The translations under genes and the position numbers were made by a program. 64,000 nt of DNA from NCBI RefSeq assembly GCF_040869045.1, contig NC_090320.1, forward strand, positions 146,652,941 through 146,716,940. Direction: 5' to 3'. The notes below the pieces were generated by a model. That model had not been told where the DNA came from. It did not search any database and was given only the letters and a program-made list of their open reading frames with translations. This document shows positions 20,790 to 30,939 of this stretch, one piece after another (the stretch's first letter is position 1; each line of letters starts with the position of its first letter). This DNA is from Eurosta solidaginis (lineage: Eukaryota; Arthropoda; Insecta; Diptera; Tephritidae).

Positions 20790-21117
20790 ATTTAATAATT
20801 TGGGAAAAATTTAAACAACGTGACATCAGGACGGACAAGGCGACAGCTGTTTCGATTATAACGTGCAAATCTCTTCAAAGCCTTTTCTCCCGGGAGTGGG
20901 TTTTGAAGCCGCACTCCTACGAGAGTTGAAAGTGTTACAAATGCATTCAGCCACGTCAAGCCTTAGTTGTTTGGTTTTCAAAGAAACTTGGTATTGTTGC
21001 TGTTTTTGTTCTATTTATAGAACTACAAAATATTAACCAATTTTGTCTATTTGTATGAGTTTATCGGGGATTGCCAGTATTGCTTTAAATGTATGAAAAC
21101 ATTTATTTGAAGCAATT
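20790..21117 (-). mobile_element. tRNA-box / hammerhead-like repeat (S family), copy 1
   Basis: On the minus strand a tRNA-like region with a damaged box B (it reads GGCTTCAAAACCC; the other copies have GGTTCAAATCCCAC) is followed by CCCGGGAGAAAAGGC, then the hammerhead-like fold. This copy lacks a ~100 bp internal part present in copies 2 and 3. It abuts DR-A copy 3 at its plus-strand right end (shared TTTTTATACTCAG). Confidence 0.65.
20834..20887 (-). ncRNA. Hammerhead-like fold in S copy 1
   Basis: Minus strand: helix I GAAAAGGC (one mismatch) with GCCTTGTC, core TTTGAAGA (canonical is CTGANGA, so C is replaced and one T is extra), helix II GATT/AATC with 10 nt loop, GAAA, CAGCTG (self-complementary helix III), TC. 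All parts are in the right order and spacing. The core deviation is the main reason for doubt. Confidence 0.45.
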
Positions 21118-22501
21118 TTTATACTCAGTTGAGCAGAGCTTAACTTTGATCGGCTAACGGTTGGTTGTACAGGTATAAAGGAATCGAGAAAGATATAGAC
21201 TTCCATATATCAGAATCATCAGTATCGAAAAAAAACTTAATTGAGCCATGTCCGTCCGTCCGTTCGTCTGTCCGTTAACACGATAACTTTAGTAAATTTT
21301 GAGGTATCTTGATGACATTTGGTATGTAGATTCCTGGGCACTCATCTCAGATCCCTATTTAAAATGAACAATATCGGACAAAAATTTCGAAAAACTGAAA
21401 AAGTGCGATACTTCATTACCAAAGTCGGATAAAATGATGAAGCTTGGTAGGTGAGTTGAACTTATGACGCAGAATTGAAAATTAGTAAAATTTTGGACAA
21501 CGGGCGTGGCACCGCCCACTTTTAAATTAAGGTAATTTAAAAGTTTGCAAGCTGTAATTTAGCAGTCATTGAAGATATCATGATGAAATTTGGCAGGAAC
21601 GTTACTCCTATTACTATATGTATGTTCAATAAAAATTAGCAAAATCGGAGAACGACCACGCCCACTTAAAAAAAACATATTTTTTTTTAAGTAAAATTTT
21701 AACAAAAAATTGTATATCTTTACAGTATATAAGTCAGTTATATGAACATTCAACTCCAGTAATGATAAGGGGTAACAAAATACAAAAATAAAAGAAAAAT
21801 TCAAAATGGGTGTGGCTCCGCCCTTTCACATTTAATTTGTCTAGGATACTTTTAATGCCATAAGTCGAAAAAAAATTTACCAATCCTTGTGAATTTTGGT
21901 AGGGGCTTAGATTCTAGGACGATAACTGTTTTCTGTGAAAAAGGGCGAAATCGGTTGAAGCCACGCCCAGTTTTTATACACAGTTGGCCACCCGTCCTTC
22001 CGCTCGTCCCTTAACACGATAACTTGAGCAAAAATCGATATATCTTTACTAAACTAAGTCCACGTACTTATCTAAACTCAGTTTGTATTGGTATAAAAAA
22101 TTTCCGGAATCCGACTATGACCACGCCCACATTTTCAATATCGAAAATTACGAAAAATGAAAAAAAATGCCATAATTCTATACCAAATACGAAAAAAGGG
22201 ATGAAACATGGTATTTGGATTGGTTTATTGACGCAAAATATAACTTTAGAAAAAAACTTTGTAAAATGGGTGTGACACCTACCATATTTAGGAGAAGAAA
22301 ATGAAAAAGTTTTGCAGGGCGAAATCAAAAGCCCTTGGAATCTTGGCAGGAATACTGTTCGTGGTATTACATATATAAATAAATGAGCGGTACCCGACAG
22401 ATGATTTTCTGGGTCACCTTGGATCAAATTTTGGTCGATATCTCTAAAACGCCTTCACATATACAACTACCACCACTCTCTTTTAAAACCCTCATTAATA
22501 C

Positions 22502-23048
22502 TGTAACGAACTTACTGCAAATCCTCTTATTTGCAACCTTCTGCTAAGTTCGATTCACTAAACTGTTGAATAAGTAACTCCAATATTGAATAATGGAAAA
22601 ATGGCCTTTAATAAAGTACTTCACAATAAATAATACTGCTATTGCTCACCAGATAGCGTCTTAATTAAAACTGCTTCTCGCGCCTCTACCGTTGGTGCTT
22701 TTATACTCTGTGAATTCCTCGTTGCATCTTCTAGGCGCTTCCAGAATTTACTTAGTTACTGCCATATAATTATAACTACAGATGCACGTGTCTAGCTTCT
22801 AATATGCGCGTGTATTTGTGAGCGACACTTCCACAATTACAATTGCATACTTTTGGGAGCATCTCAGATAAGATATCTGCATGTGTTTGTGCATCTCTTC
22901 TCCGCTGCGTGTACGTACATATGTGTAGACATAATGATTGATTGTTTATGTAGATACATAATGATTGATTTATGGATGTGCATACAAGTCACTCCCAGTA
23001 TCGGCCTAGAGATGACAGTACCACTTAGTGTTGCTAATATTCGTTACA
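22502..23048 (-). repeat. gypsy C LTR (3' LTR of the minus-strand element)
   Basis: TGTAACGAACTTACTGC at the left edge, CGTTACA at the right. Same family as the solo LTR 10311-10828. Confidence 0.93.
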
Positions 23049-23099
23049 CTGTCCTCCACCTAAGCCTGATAGTCCCGATCAGACAAATATCTAGATCTA

Positions 23100-24330
23100 A
23101 ACGCTGCCAGCCTTTCCACATGAACCACTTTCATTTTGGTTCGTGGTTTGCCAATGGTTTCTATGCGGTACACTACATCGTTGATCCGTTTTACAACTTT
23201 GTATGGGCTTTCCCAATTACACTGCAATTTCGGGGACAAACCTTTTTTCGTTGTGGGTTGTATAACAGCACCACATCTCCTTCCTGAAACCCTTCCGAAT
23301 TAATTGCTTTATCGTACCTCGCTTTCATCTTGTCACTCATAATCTTTGCTCGCTGCCTTACCAGATCGTGTATCTCTCTCAGCTCTTCTTCCAAGACACC
23401 AGTGGATTTCTTGACATTTCTCTCCGAATCGGCATCTATCCCATACTTCAAATCAGCTGGCAGTCGTAGGTCATTGCCAAAAATTACTTTTGCGGGAGTT
23501 TGGCCCGTTTTCTCATGAACTGCGGATCGGTGGGCCTTAAAGAATAATGGTATGCAACTATTTCACTCCTTATTGTACTTGTCTACTACTCTCCTTAAAT
23601 GCTCCTCCAAGGTTCTATTGAAACGTTCCACAACACAATCGGACTGAGGATGCAATACAGTTGTCCGTGTTTTTCGAATGCCCAATGATTTACACATTTC
23701 CTGGAACACAGCTGATTCGAAATTCCTGCCTTGGTCAGAATGTAACTCCATTGGTACCCCATACCTTGCAACCCAATTGTTTATAAACACTTCTGCTACT
23801 GATTCCGCTTCTTGATTTGGGATTGGGTATACCTCTGGCCATTTGCTGAAATAATCCATAACCACCAGTACATATTTGTTTCCGCAGTTGCTAGTAGGAA
23901 ATGGACCTGCGTCATCCATAGCGATCCTTTCAAATGGCGCACCTCAGTTATATTGCTTCATCTGGCCATGACTTCGGGTTTTGGGCCCTTCCGCTCTACT
24001 GCAAAACTCGCAGTTCGCGTGACTGACTGACGGCAACCAACCCAATAGAATTTCTGCTTAATTTTCTCGAGCGTCTTCGTGATTCCAAGATGACCTCCAC
24101 TTGGACCATTATACAGCTCGCTGAGCACATCAGAAATCCTCTTTCTGGGAACAACTATCAGTTTCTTCTAGCATTTACCATCCTCACTCTCCCATACTCA
24201 ATGAAGGCAACCGGATATCAATTCTAAACTGTTCCACTGTGCCCTATATGACTTCGCAATTGGACTCTCTGTTGACATCTCTTCTCTGTTTGGTCTTTTG
24301 TTTCGTTCGAGCCCGTGCATAACATGTGAC
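23100..24330 (-). pseudogene. gypsy C integrase
   Basis: The zinc domain reads G-G-H-L-G-I-T-K-T (about 24110), with Cys residues degraded in a shifted frame. The core at 23563-23919 has V-V-M-D-Y-F-S-K-W-P-E (first Asp), H-S-D-Q-G-R-N-F-E (second Asp) and V-E-R-F-N-R-T-L (Glu), so D,D-35-E is complete. After a stop at 23563, 23191-23451 continues with R-Y-D-K-A and G-D-V-V-L-L-Y-N-P, the C-terminal strand region. Confidence 0.9.
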
Positions 24331-24339
24331 AGATCTGTA

Positions 24340-24917
24340 TCTTCTAGCTGACACTTCCTTAGCTGTTCCTTGTCCATTTCATCTGTACATGTTATAGTTA
24401 TTAGCCGGACATCTATAATGTCTTCTTTAACCTCGGCCTTTGAACAGTGCTTGCATTCAAACTACATGGTCTTCGTGACATTGCATCAGCATTTCCATGG
24501 GTACTACCTTTTCGATGGTCAATGGAAAAGTCATAGCTTTGTAGTCGTTCAATCCACCGTGCCAATTGTCCTTCCGGATTACGGAACTGCAGAAGCCATT
24601 TCAACGCTGTGTGATCTGTCCTGACACGGAATCGCTGGCCGTAGAGGTATTTGTGAAAATGTTTAATGCACTCTACCAATGCCAACAGCTCTTTCCGCGT
24701 AACGCAGTAGTTCCTCTCTGGTTTTCCAATCGAACGGCAACTATGCAACTACTTTTTCCTGTCCATCTACCAGCTGTGATAAAACACCTCCTATAGCATA
24801 TCAATTCGCATCTGTATCTAGAATAAATGTTGATCCTGGAATCGGATATTCCAACATTGGAGCAGTGCACAAACTCTCCTTCAATGTTTGGAAAGCCACT
24901 TCTTGTTCCTTCTTCCA
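24340..24917 (-). pseudogene. gypsy C RNase H
   Basis: Reads R-N-Y-C-V-T-R-K-E-L-L-A-L-V (catalytic Glu region), V-R-T-D-H-T-A-L-K-W-L (catalytic Asp) and G-N-A-D-A-M-S-R-R (last Asp) at about 24690-24440. The first strand (D-A-S) lies in another frame upstream. Interrupted by at least one frameshift near 24680-24750. Confidence 0.85.
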
Positions 24918-26036
24918 TTAAAAAGCTTTATTTTTTCTTGTAAGCGCATGGAGGTTATGGGCTACGCTCGAAAAATTTGGTACAAATCGGCGATAATATG
25001 TGCACAGCCCAAGGAAAGTTCTCAATTCATGTAGGTTCTGTGGTCTTGGCCAATCCTTTACAGCCTCTATCTTTTCGTTCGCAGTGAAGATGCCCTCTGT
25101 CGTTACCTTGTGACCCAAATAATTTAGTTCCTTTTTAAACAGCGCACACTTTTTGGGACTTAACTTCAGACCAGCGCCAGCTATTCTCTGGAAAGCTTCC
25201 TCTAAGTTTTTAAGATGTTCATCACAGTTCTTGCCCAATACGATGATGTCGTCCAGGTACACCAAGCATGTTTTCCAATGTAGTCCTTTCTATACCTGAT
25301 CCATGAGTCCCTCGAAAGTAGCTGGTGCAGTACATAGTCCAAAGGTCATTACTGTAATTTGCCAAATACCATCTCCGACGCTGAAGGCTGTTTTCTCTTC
25401 GTCTTCCTCCTTCACCTCCACTTGCCAGTAGCCGCTTTTCAAGTCCAGTGTGGAAAACCATTTCGTACCAGAGAGCGAGGCCAGGGTGTCGTCAATTCTT
25501 GGCAATGGGTAGCTATCCTTTTTCGTAACGTCATTCAACTTCCGGTAGTCCACACAAAACCTCATTTTTCCATCCTTCTTCTTTACAAGTACTACCGGTA
25601 AGCTCCAGGGACTAGCCGATGGTTCGATAACGCCGCTGTCGCTCATACCTTGTATAATTTGACTCACAACATCCCGCTTCGCCAGTGGAACACTACGTGG
25701 AGCTTGAAGTATTGGCCTCGCGTCTCCAGTGTCAATTTGATGTTTCACAACATTGGTGCGGCCTGGTTTGGAACCATCCTGGTCAAATAGGTTTGCGTAC
25801 TTTAGGAACAGTTGCTTCGCCTTTCTCTGATAATCTTGATCTAGCCCCTCCATCCATGCCGTGATGTCATTTGAAAGATCAGTCCTGCTATTTGAAATGT
25901 GCTCCTGGAGCTGCTCACAGCTAATAACTACTTCAGCCTCTTGGCATCTTCCCAATAAAGCTCCTTTTGTCAGTGTGAATGGTGACTTGAACTCATTGAA
26001 TACTCTTACCGGAATACGTCCATCTTGTTTTGTCAT
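24918..26036 (-). pseudogene. gypsy C reverse transcriptase
   Basis: 25290-26036 holds G-V-I-E-P-S-A-S-P-W-S, F-C-V-D-Y-R-K-L-N, S-T-L-D-L-K-S-G-Y-W-Q (motif A) and F-G-L-C-T-A-P-A-T-F (motif B). After a frame change near 25285, 24918-25265 starts V-Y-L-D-D-I-I-V-L (motif C, catalytic D-D) and has Y-L-G-H-K-V and F-L-G-L-C-T-Y-Y-R-R-F-V. All catalytic residues are present; only the frame is broken. Confidence 0.92.
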
Positions 26037-26162
26037 AGCCAGGGTTTTTCCTACAAGTATGTTCGGTGTTGATTAGTTTGCTGCTTCGACAACCCACAAT
26101 TTGTTTGTCCCACAATCTCTATCAACCTTTGCCCAGATGACTGCTTCTGACTTTGGTGGTAT

Positions 26163-26534
26163 TTAATGACTCTCTTCCACCAGCACTCGTTTACTGCTGT
26201 AGCCTCTCTCGTAGGCGAAATTAAGTGGCACATCCATGTTCTTATATCTCATCGTCTTGCTTTGCATGTCGATCTTGATGCCTTGGTCGATTAAGAAGTC
26301 CACTCCAATTATGATTTCATCAACAATCTCTGCCACTATAAAATTGTTTATTACCGTGACGTTCCCAATTGCGACTTCACATGATGCTTCTCCTAGAACC
26401 GTGGTGTTTTCTCCAGAGGCTGTACGCAATCTTGCTCCATGCAATGGCCTTATTTTCTTGTTGACTAAATACGCTCGAATGATGCAATTAGATGCACCCG
26501 TATCTACAGTCAGTAAACGTTCCTTTCCATCCAC
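26163..26534 (-). CDS. gypsy C aspartic protease region
   Basis: 124 codons. L-T-V-D-T-G-A-S-N-C-I-I at residues 8-19 is the catalytic D-T-G-A-S, and I-I-I-G-V-D-F-L about 75 residues later is the second conserved strand (the flap-side I-L-G-x-D-F-L of gypsy proteases). Open throughout but cut off from both Gag and RT by frame changes. Confidence 0.88.
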   Translation of the reverse strand: MDGKERLLTVDTGASNCIIRAYLVNKKIRPLHGARLRTASGENTTVLGEASCEVAIGNVTVINNFIVAEIVDEIIIGVDFLIDQGIKIDMQSKTMRYKNMDVPLNFAYERGYSSKRVLVEESH

Positions 26535-26641
26535 ATGTCCCCCGACACTAAGATTGGTTGACCTTCTTCCAATTTGTGAGATAGAGATTATGGGGCATTC
26601 AATTGAGGGAGCAAGCTGTCGCCCCTTGCGGCTGACTCGCT

Positions 26642-27115
26642 TTATTTTAACGATTGAGTGGACTTGGAGATTTGCACATCTTCTTCAACTCTGCCTTTAC
26701 GGCCACCCACATTGTTGGAGCTATTGGGACCGGTGCTGCAATGTCGTGCAATATGCCATTTGCGTATGCCATTTATAAAGCTCTGAATTTTTACCCTTTC
26801 GGTGTATTCCACGGGTGCGTCGGCATTCGCCAAATGTGCAAGCCTTTCGACATCTGACGCAAACTCCTGCAAAGTCTCATTAGCTTTTTGGTAGCTGTTT
26901 TGCAACTCTATTTGGTGTATCTGCTTCCTGTGTTCGCTTCCGTATCGCCTCTCAATAGCGCTCATCAATGTTTCGTGGTTGTTCCGCTCTCCCTCGGGAA
27001 TAGTCTGTAGGATTTCAGCAGCAGATCCTTTCAATGCCACGAATAGTGCAGCAACTTTATCTTCAGCACTCCAGTTGTTTACTGCTACGGTCTTCTCAAA
27101 CTGAATCTTAAACAC
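26642..27115 (-). pseudogene. gypsy C Gag capsid-like region
   Basis: 157 codons. Reads W-S-A-E-D-K-V-A-A-L-F-V-A-L-K-G-S-A-A-E-I-L, a retrotransposon Gag (capsid N-terminal) pattern, then L-Q-E-F-A-S-D-V-E-R-L-A. A nucleocapsid zinc knuckle is not seen. A missing 3' end or frameshift follows toward the protease. Confidence 0.8.
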
Positions 27116-27209
27116 CTGGAAAGGAACAGAGCCGTCAAAGGATGGTGTTTACCTTTGGATTGCTTGCTGAAACAGCTGGGCGGTTCAGTTGTAACTGCTC
27201 CATAAAACC

Positions 27210-27863
27210 TTATAAATCATCTACTTCTGCCTGAAATTGAGCCATTTTTGCATCCTGCGCTTCCAGTTTTGATGATACGTGTTCCAAAATTTCTGCAGAC
27301 ATTTCAGATATACGTGCCTGCTGCGCTTCCAATTGAGATGCCATATATGTCTTTTGGTCTTCCAGTTGAGATGACACTTGCGACGTCATTTCTGAAATAC
27401 GTGCCTTCTGTGATTCCAGTTGGGATGCCATATATGTCTTCTGTTCTTCGAGCTGTGCTGACATATTTGTCTTCTGTTCTTCGAGCTGTGTTTCCTTCGT
27501 GGATGTAATCTGTGTCGATATTTCTGAAATACGCGTCTCTTGTGCTTCCATCTTGGATGTTAAACGTCTCTCCTGCGATTCCAGCTGAGATGCGACTGTC
27601 GATGTTTGAGCAGTTATTTCAGCCAATATCATGTTCAAGTCTGTGCTCGTAACTGTCTGCGATGTTTCGTTTTTCTCTTCAATTTTGGTTGTTGTCTCAT
27701 CGACATCAAGATTAAATACATACTCTTCCACGTTAATTCCTTCTGCTTCCGATGTCTCCCGTAGTGGTGCCTGAAGTTCGAGTTTAATACCGGTTGTATT
27801 CAATCGACGGCTCTCCAACTCCTTGTTCAGTTGCTGGATCTTCAATTCACTGAACTTTTCCAT
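27210..27863 (-). CDS. gypsy C Gag N-terminal part: SAP-like motif plus coiled coil
   Basis: 217 codons from an ATG at 27863, the first after the primer-binding region. Residues 1-36 (F-S-E-L-K-I-Q-Q-L-N-K-E-L-E, later T-T-G-I-K-L-E-L) match the SAP fold pattern, a short helix-turn-helix DNA/RNA-binding domain. An acidic stretch (about 40-65) follows, then residues 80-215 are heptad-rich repeats of Q-L-E-x-Q-K-x-x-M and A-R-I-S-E-M units, a probable coiled coil for multimerisation. The stop at 27210 separates it from the capsid-like frame; a frameshift is likely. Known for some arthropod Ty3/gypsy Gags, by my recollection. Confidence 0.7.
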   Translation of the reverse strand: MEKFSELKIQQLNKELESRRLNTTGIKLELQAPLRETSEAEGINVEEYVFNLDVDETTTKIEEKNETSQTVTSTDLNMILAEITAQTSTVASQLESQERRLTSKMEAQETRISEISTQITSTKETQLEEQKTNMSAQLEEQKTYMASQLESQKARISEMTSQVSSQLEDQKTYMASQLEAQQARISEMSAEILEHVSSKLEAQDAKMAQFQAEVDDL

Positions 27864-27913
27864 GTCCTTGTTGCCCTCTGGAATTTATTCAGCAATCCAC
27901 TTCTGACACCAAT

Positions 27914-28463
27914 TTTAATGAATTTTCTGCAAATCCTCTTATTTGCAACCTTCTGGTAAGTTCGAATCACTAAACCGTTGAATAAATAACTCCAATATTG
28001 AATAATGGAAAAATGGCCTTTATTAAAGTACTTCACAATAAATAATATTGCTATTGCTCACCAGATAGCGTCATAATCAAAACTGCTTCTCGCGCCTCTA
28101 CCGTTGGTGCTTTTATACTCTGTGATTTCCTCATTGCATCTTCTAGGCGCTTCCAGAATTTACTTAGTTACTGCCATATATAATTATAACTACAGATGCA
28201 CGTGTATAGCTTCTAATATGCGCATGTATTTATGAGCGACACTTCCACAATTACAATTGCATACTTTTGGGAGCATCTCAGATAAGATATCTGCATGGGT
28301 GTGTGCATCTCTTCTCCGCTGCGTGTACGTACACATGCGTAGACATAATGATTGATTCGTTTATGTAGATACATAATGATTGATTTATGGATGTGCATAC
28401 AAGTCACTCCCAGTATCGGCCTAGAGATGACAGTACCCCTTAGTGTTGCTAATATTCGTTACA
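27914..28463 (-). repeat. gypsy C LTR (5' LTR of the minus-strand element)
   Basis: Near-copy of 22502-23048. The ACTTTAATAAAGGCCATTTT stretch is shared with both the other LTR and the solo LTR on the corresponding strand. The edge at 27914 carries substitutions. Confidence 0.9.
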
Positions 28464-29215
28464 ATACCTTTAATTTGATACCCATATCCTACAAACACAT
28501 TATAGAGTCACCACTGGTCCACCTTTATGGCGATATCTCGAAAAGGCGTCCACCTATTGAACTAAGGCCTACGCCCTTTTAAAGTACTCATTAACACTTT
28601 TCATTTGATACATATATCGTTCAAACAAATTCTAGTCACGCCTGGTCCACCTTTACGGCGTATCTCGAAAAGGAGTTCACGTATAGAACTAAGGCCCACT
28701 CCCTTTTAAAATACTCATTAACACCTTTCATTTGATGCCCATATCGTACAAACAAATTCTAGTCACGCCTGGTCCACCTTTATGGCGTATCTCGAAAAGG
28801 AGTCCACGTATAGAACTAAGGCCGACGCCCTTTTAAAATACTCATGAACACTTTTCATTTGATACCCATATCGTTCAAACAAATTCTAGAGTCACGCCTG
28901 GTCCACCTTTATGGCGATATCTCGAAAAGGATTCCACCTATAGAACTAAGGCCCACTGCCTTTTAAAATACTCATTAACACCTTTCATTTGACGCCCATA
29001 TCGTACAAACAAATTCAAGAGTCACCCCTGGTCCACCTTTATGGCGATGTCTCGAAAAGGCGTCCACCTATAGAACTAAGCCCACGCCCTTTTAAAATTC
29101 TTATTAACACGTTTCATTTGATACTCATATCGTACAAACAGATTCTAGAGTCAGCCCTGTTCCACCTTTATGGCGATATACCTAAATGGCCCACTACTCC
29201 CTCTTAAAATACTCT
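28464..29215 (+). repeat. ~130 bp minisatellite within DR-A copy 3
   Basis: About six units of the DR-A minisatellite, with small deletions (TTCTAGTCACGCC without GAG). Directly joined to the part at 22440-22501 if gypsy C is removed with one ATAC. Confidence 0.85.
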
Positions 29216-29219
29216 TTAA

Positions 29220-29795
29220 CAACTTCCCTGTCCCCATAAAAAGCGCTTTGAGAATGCCCCACGCCCATTATTTTTTTGTATTGCTTAATTGAACAATATG
29301 AATATATATTACAAAATATTATTTTCATAAATAATTTGACATATATTTACCTTATTTTAGCTATTTTATTTTGTGAGTCAAATGTGACTACAGAACGTAG
29401 CAAAAAAAATTTTGTTACCACGTTCAATGAGTCACATGTGAACATTTAGGACCATAAGAAATAATTTAAGTTTTCGAATCACAATAACAGTAAATTGATA
29501 TATAAATGTCAAAAGCGTGTATAGTGTGCTTTTTTGTTTAATTGAAGTAAGAAGTATATACAAAAATTGAAGAAAATGAGAAAAAGCTATCAGAAAAAAA
29601 TTTCGATTTTTTTTTTCATTTTCCTAAAGTTTAGGTCTTTTAATATACGCTCACATAGAATTCACAAATATATAAAGACACGTTCATACCAAGAAAGCGT
29701 CTTTAAGTTGTATAAGAAATGAGTCACATGTGTCTCGTGAACTTATTTCAATACGCTCTTGTGAGTCACATATGACTCGGTGGACAGGAAAGTTG
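29220..29795. mobile_element. TTAA-flanked MITE with 14 bp inverted ends
   Basis: 576 bp, bounded by TTAA at 29216-29219 and 29796-29799. The ends are CAACTTCCCTGTCC and GGACAGGAAAGTTG, inverted with one mismatch. Removing it with one TTAA restores the DR-A sequence (ACTCTTTAATACC). Inside, near each end, are two copies of a palindromic GAGTCACATGTGACTC-like motif (about 29373, 29424, 29720, 29760). TTAA targets point to piggyBac-type transposition, but the CAACTT tip is unlike the CCCTAG tip of the other MITE. Confidence 0.85.
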
Positions 29796-29953
29796 TTAAT
29801 ACCTTCCATTTGATACACTTGTCATGCAAACATATTCCAGGCTTACCCTAGGTTCATTTTCCTACATGGTGATTTTCCCTTATTTTGTCTCCATAGCTCT
29901 CAGCTGAGTATGTAATGTTCGGTTACACCCGAACTTAGCCTACCTTACTTGTT

Positions 29954-30391
29954 AATTTTATAATTTATTAATTAATTTCGGAAAAATTTAAACAACGTGA
30001 CGTCAGGATGGACAGGGCGACAGCTGTTTCGATTATACCTTGTAAATCTCTTCAAAGCCTTTTCTCCCGGGAGTGGGATTTGAACCCGCACTCCTACGAT
30101 AGTTGAAAGTGTTACAAACGCATTCAGCCAGGTCATGCCTTAGTTGTTGTAAAGTTTTTCCCAATTGCCTTCTATGCATATTTAATCTTTTACACACTGC
30201 ATACTTCGTATGTAATTATATGTTAAATTTATGCTTGGTGGTAAGGCGGTTTTGAAAGAAACTTGGTATTGTTGCTATTTTTGTTCTATTTATAGAACTA
30301 CAACGAATAAACCAATTTTGTCTATTTGTATCAGTTAATTGGGGATTGCCCGTATTGCTTTAAATGTATGAAAACATTTATTTGAAGCAAT
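29954..30391 (-). mobile_element. tRNA-box / hammerhead-like repeat (S family), copy 2
   Basis: About 437 bp. The minus strand carries tRNA-like box A (GGCATGACCTGGCTGAATGC) and box B (GGGTTCAAATCCCACTCCC), then the hammerhead-like fold. It is followed head-to-tail, without a spacer, by copy 3 (both start AATTTTATAATTTATT). Confidence 0.75.
30011..30064 (-). ncRNA. Hammerhead-like fold in S copy 2
   Basis: Same elements as at 20834-20887: helix I GAAAAGGC with GCCCTGTC, core TTTGAAGA, helix II GATT/AATC, GAAA, CAGCTG, TC. The GCCC change keeps partial pairing. Confidence 0.45.
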
Positions 30392-30709
30392 TTTTAATTT
30401 TATAATTTATTTAATAATTTGGGAAAAATTTAAACAACATGACATCAGGACGGACAAGGAGACAGCTGTTTCGATTATACCTTGCAAATCTCTTCAAAGC
30501 CTTTTCTCCCGGAAGTGGGATTTGAACCCGCACTCCTACGATAGTAGAAAGTGTTACAAACGCATTCAACCACGCCATGCCTTAGTTGTTGTCAAGTGTT
30601 TCCCAATTGCCTTCTCTGCATATTTAATCTTTTACACACTGCATACTTCGTATGTAATTATGTGTTAAAGTTATGCTTGGTGGTAAGGCGGCTTTCAAAG
30701 AAACTTGGT
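30392..30709 (-). mobile_element. S-family copy 3, left part (continues at 58904)
   Basis: Second unit of the tandem pair, interrupted after AGAAACTTGGT (30699-30709) by Penelope-like element 2. Box B GGGTTCAAATCCCACTTCC is intact on the minus strand. It resumes at 58904 with ATTGTTGCTG, exactly as in copies 1 and 2. Confidence 0.8.
30453..30506 (-). ncRNA. Hammerhead-like fold in S copy 3
   Basis: Core, helix II and helix III as in the other two copies. The helix I base next to the cleavage site is T instead of G (TCTCC versus TCGCC), weakening the first pair. Confidence 0.4.
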
Positions 30710-30939
30710 TAAAACTACCATAAAAGCTCTACCCAGCAAACCACATAGTTTCAAATTGGTCTAAACAAAAATCGTAAAAGTATATAATCGGAACTAGAAC
30801 AAGGAGTACAAGAAATCGAAGATGACAGAACTAAGGACAGTGTAAGAAGCAACATCGCAATGAAGATAAATAATTGCCAGAGTATGCGCAACAATAACCC
30901 AAAGGATAAACTTTTAATAAAAACTTTTGAGAACACAAA

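Larger units (their letters stand above)
22502..28463 (-). mobile_element. Full-length Ty3/gypsy element (gypsy C)
   Basis: 5962 bp on the minus strand, flanked by ATAC at 22498-22501 and 28464-28467. LTRs are about 547 bp (22502-23048) and 550 bp (27914-28463). Next to the 5' LTR on the minus strand is TTGGTGTCAGAAGTGG, a likely primer-binding site. Coding order gag (SAP-like plus coiled coil), protease, RT, RNase H, integrase. Several frameshifts and stops; the inner end of the 27914 LTR has mutated (TTTAATG for TGTAACG). Not functional as read. Confidence 0.93.
21118..29953 (+). mobile_element. Dispersed repeat DR-A, copy 3, interrupted twice
   Basis: 21118-22501 is the left part (ATACTCAGTTGAGCAGAGCT, CCGTCCGTCCGTTCGTC, CCACGCCCAC motifs). 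It is cut by gypsy C (22502-28463) and resumes at 28464 with CTTTAATTTGATACCCATAT. The minisatellite follows, cut by the TTAA-MITE (29220-29795), and the copy ends with CAGCTGAGTATG and the GTTCGG hairpin near 29915-29940. Confidence 0.8.

Noticed and set aside
30470..30560. Possible tRNA gene (GGGTTCAAATCCC on the minus strand)
   Set aside because: No cloverleaf acceptor stem, and the sequence is repeated in the S family; treated as tRNA-derived repeat.
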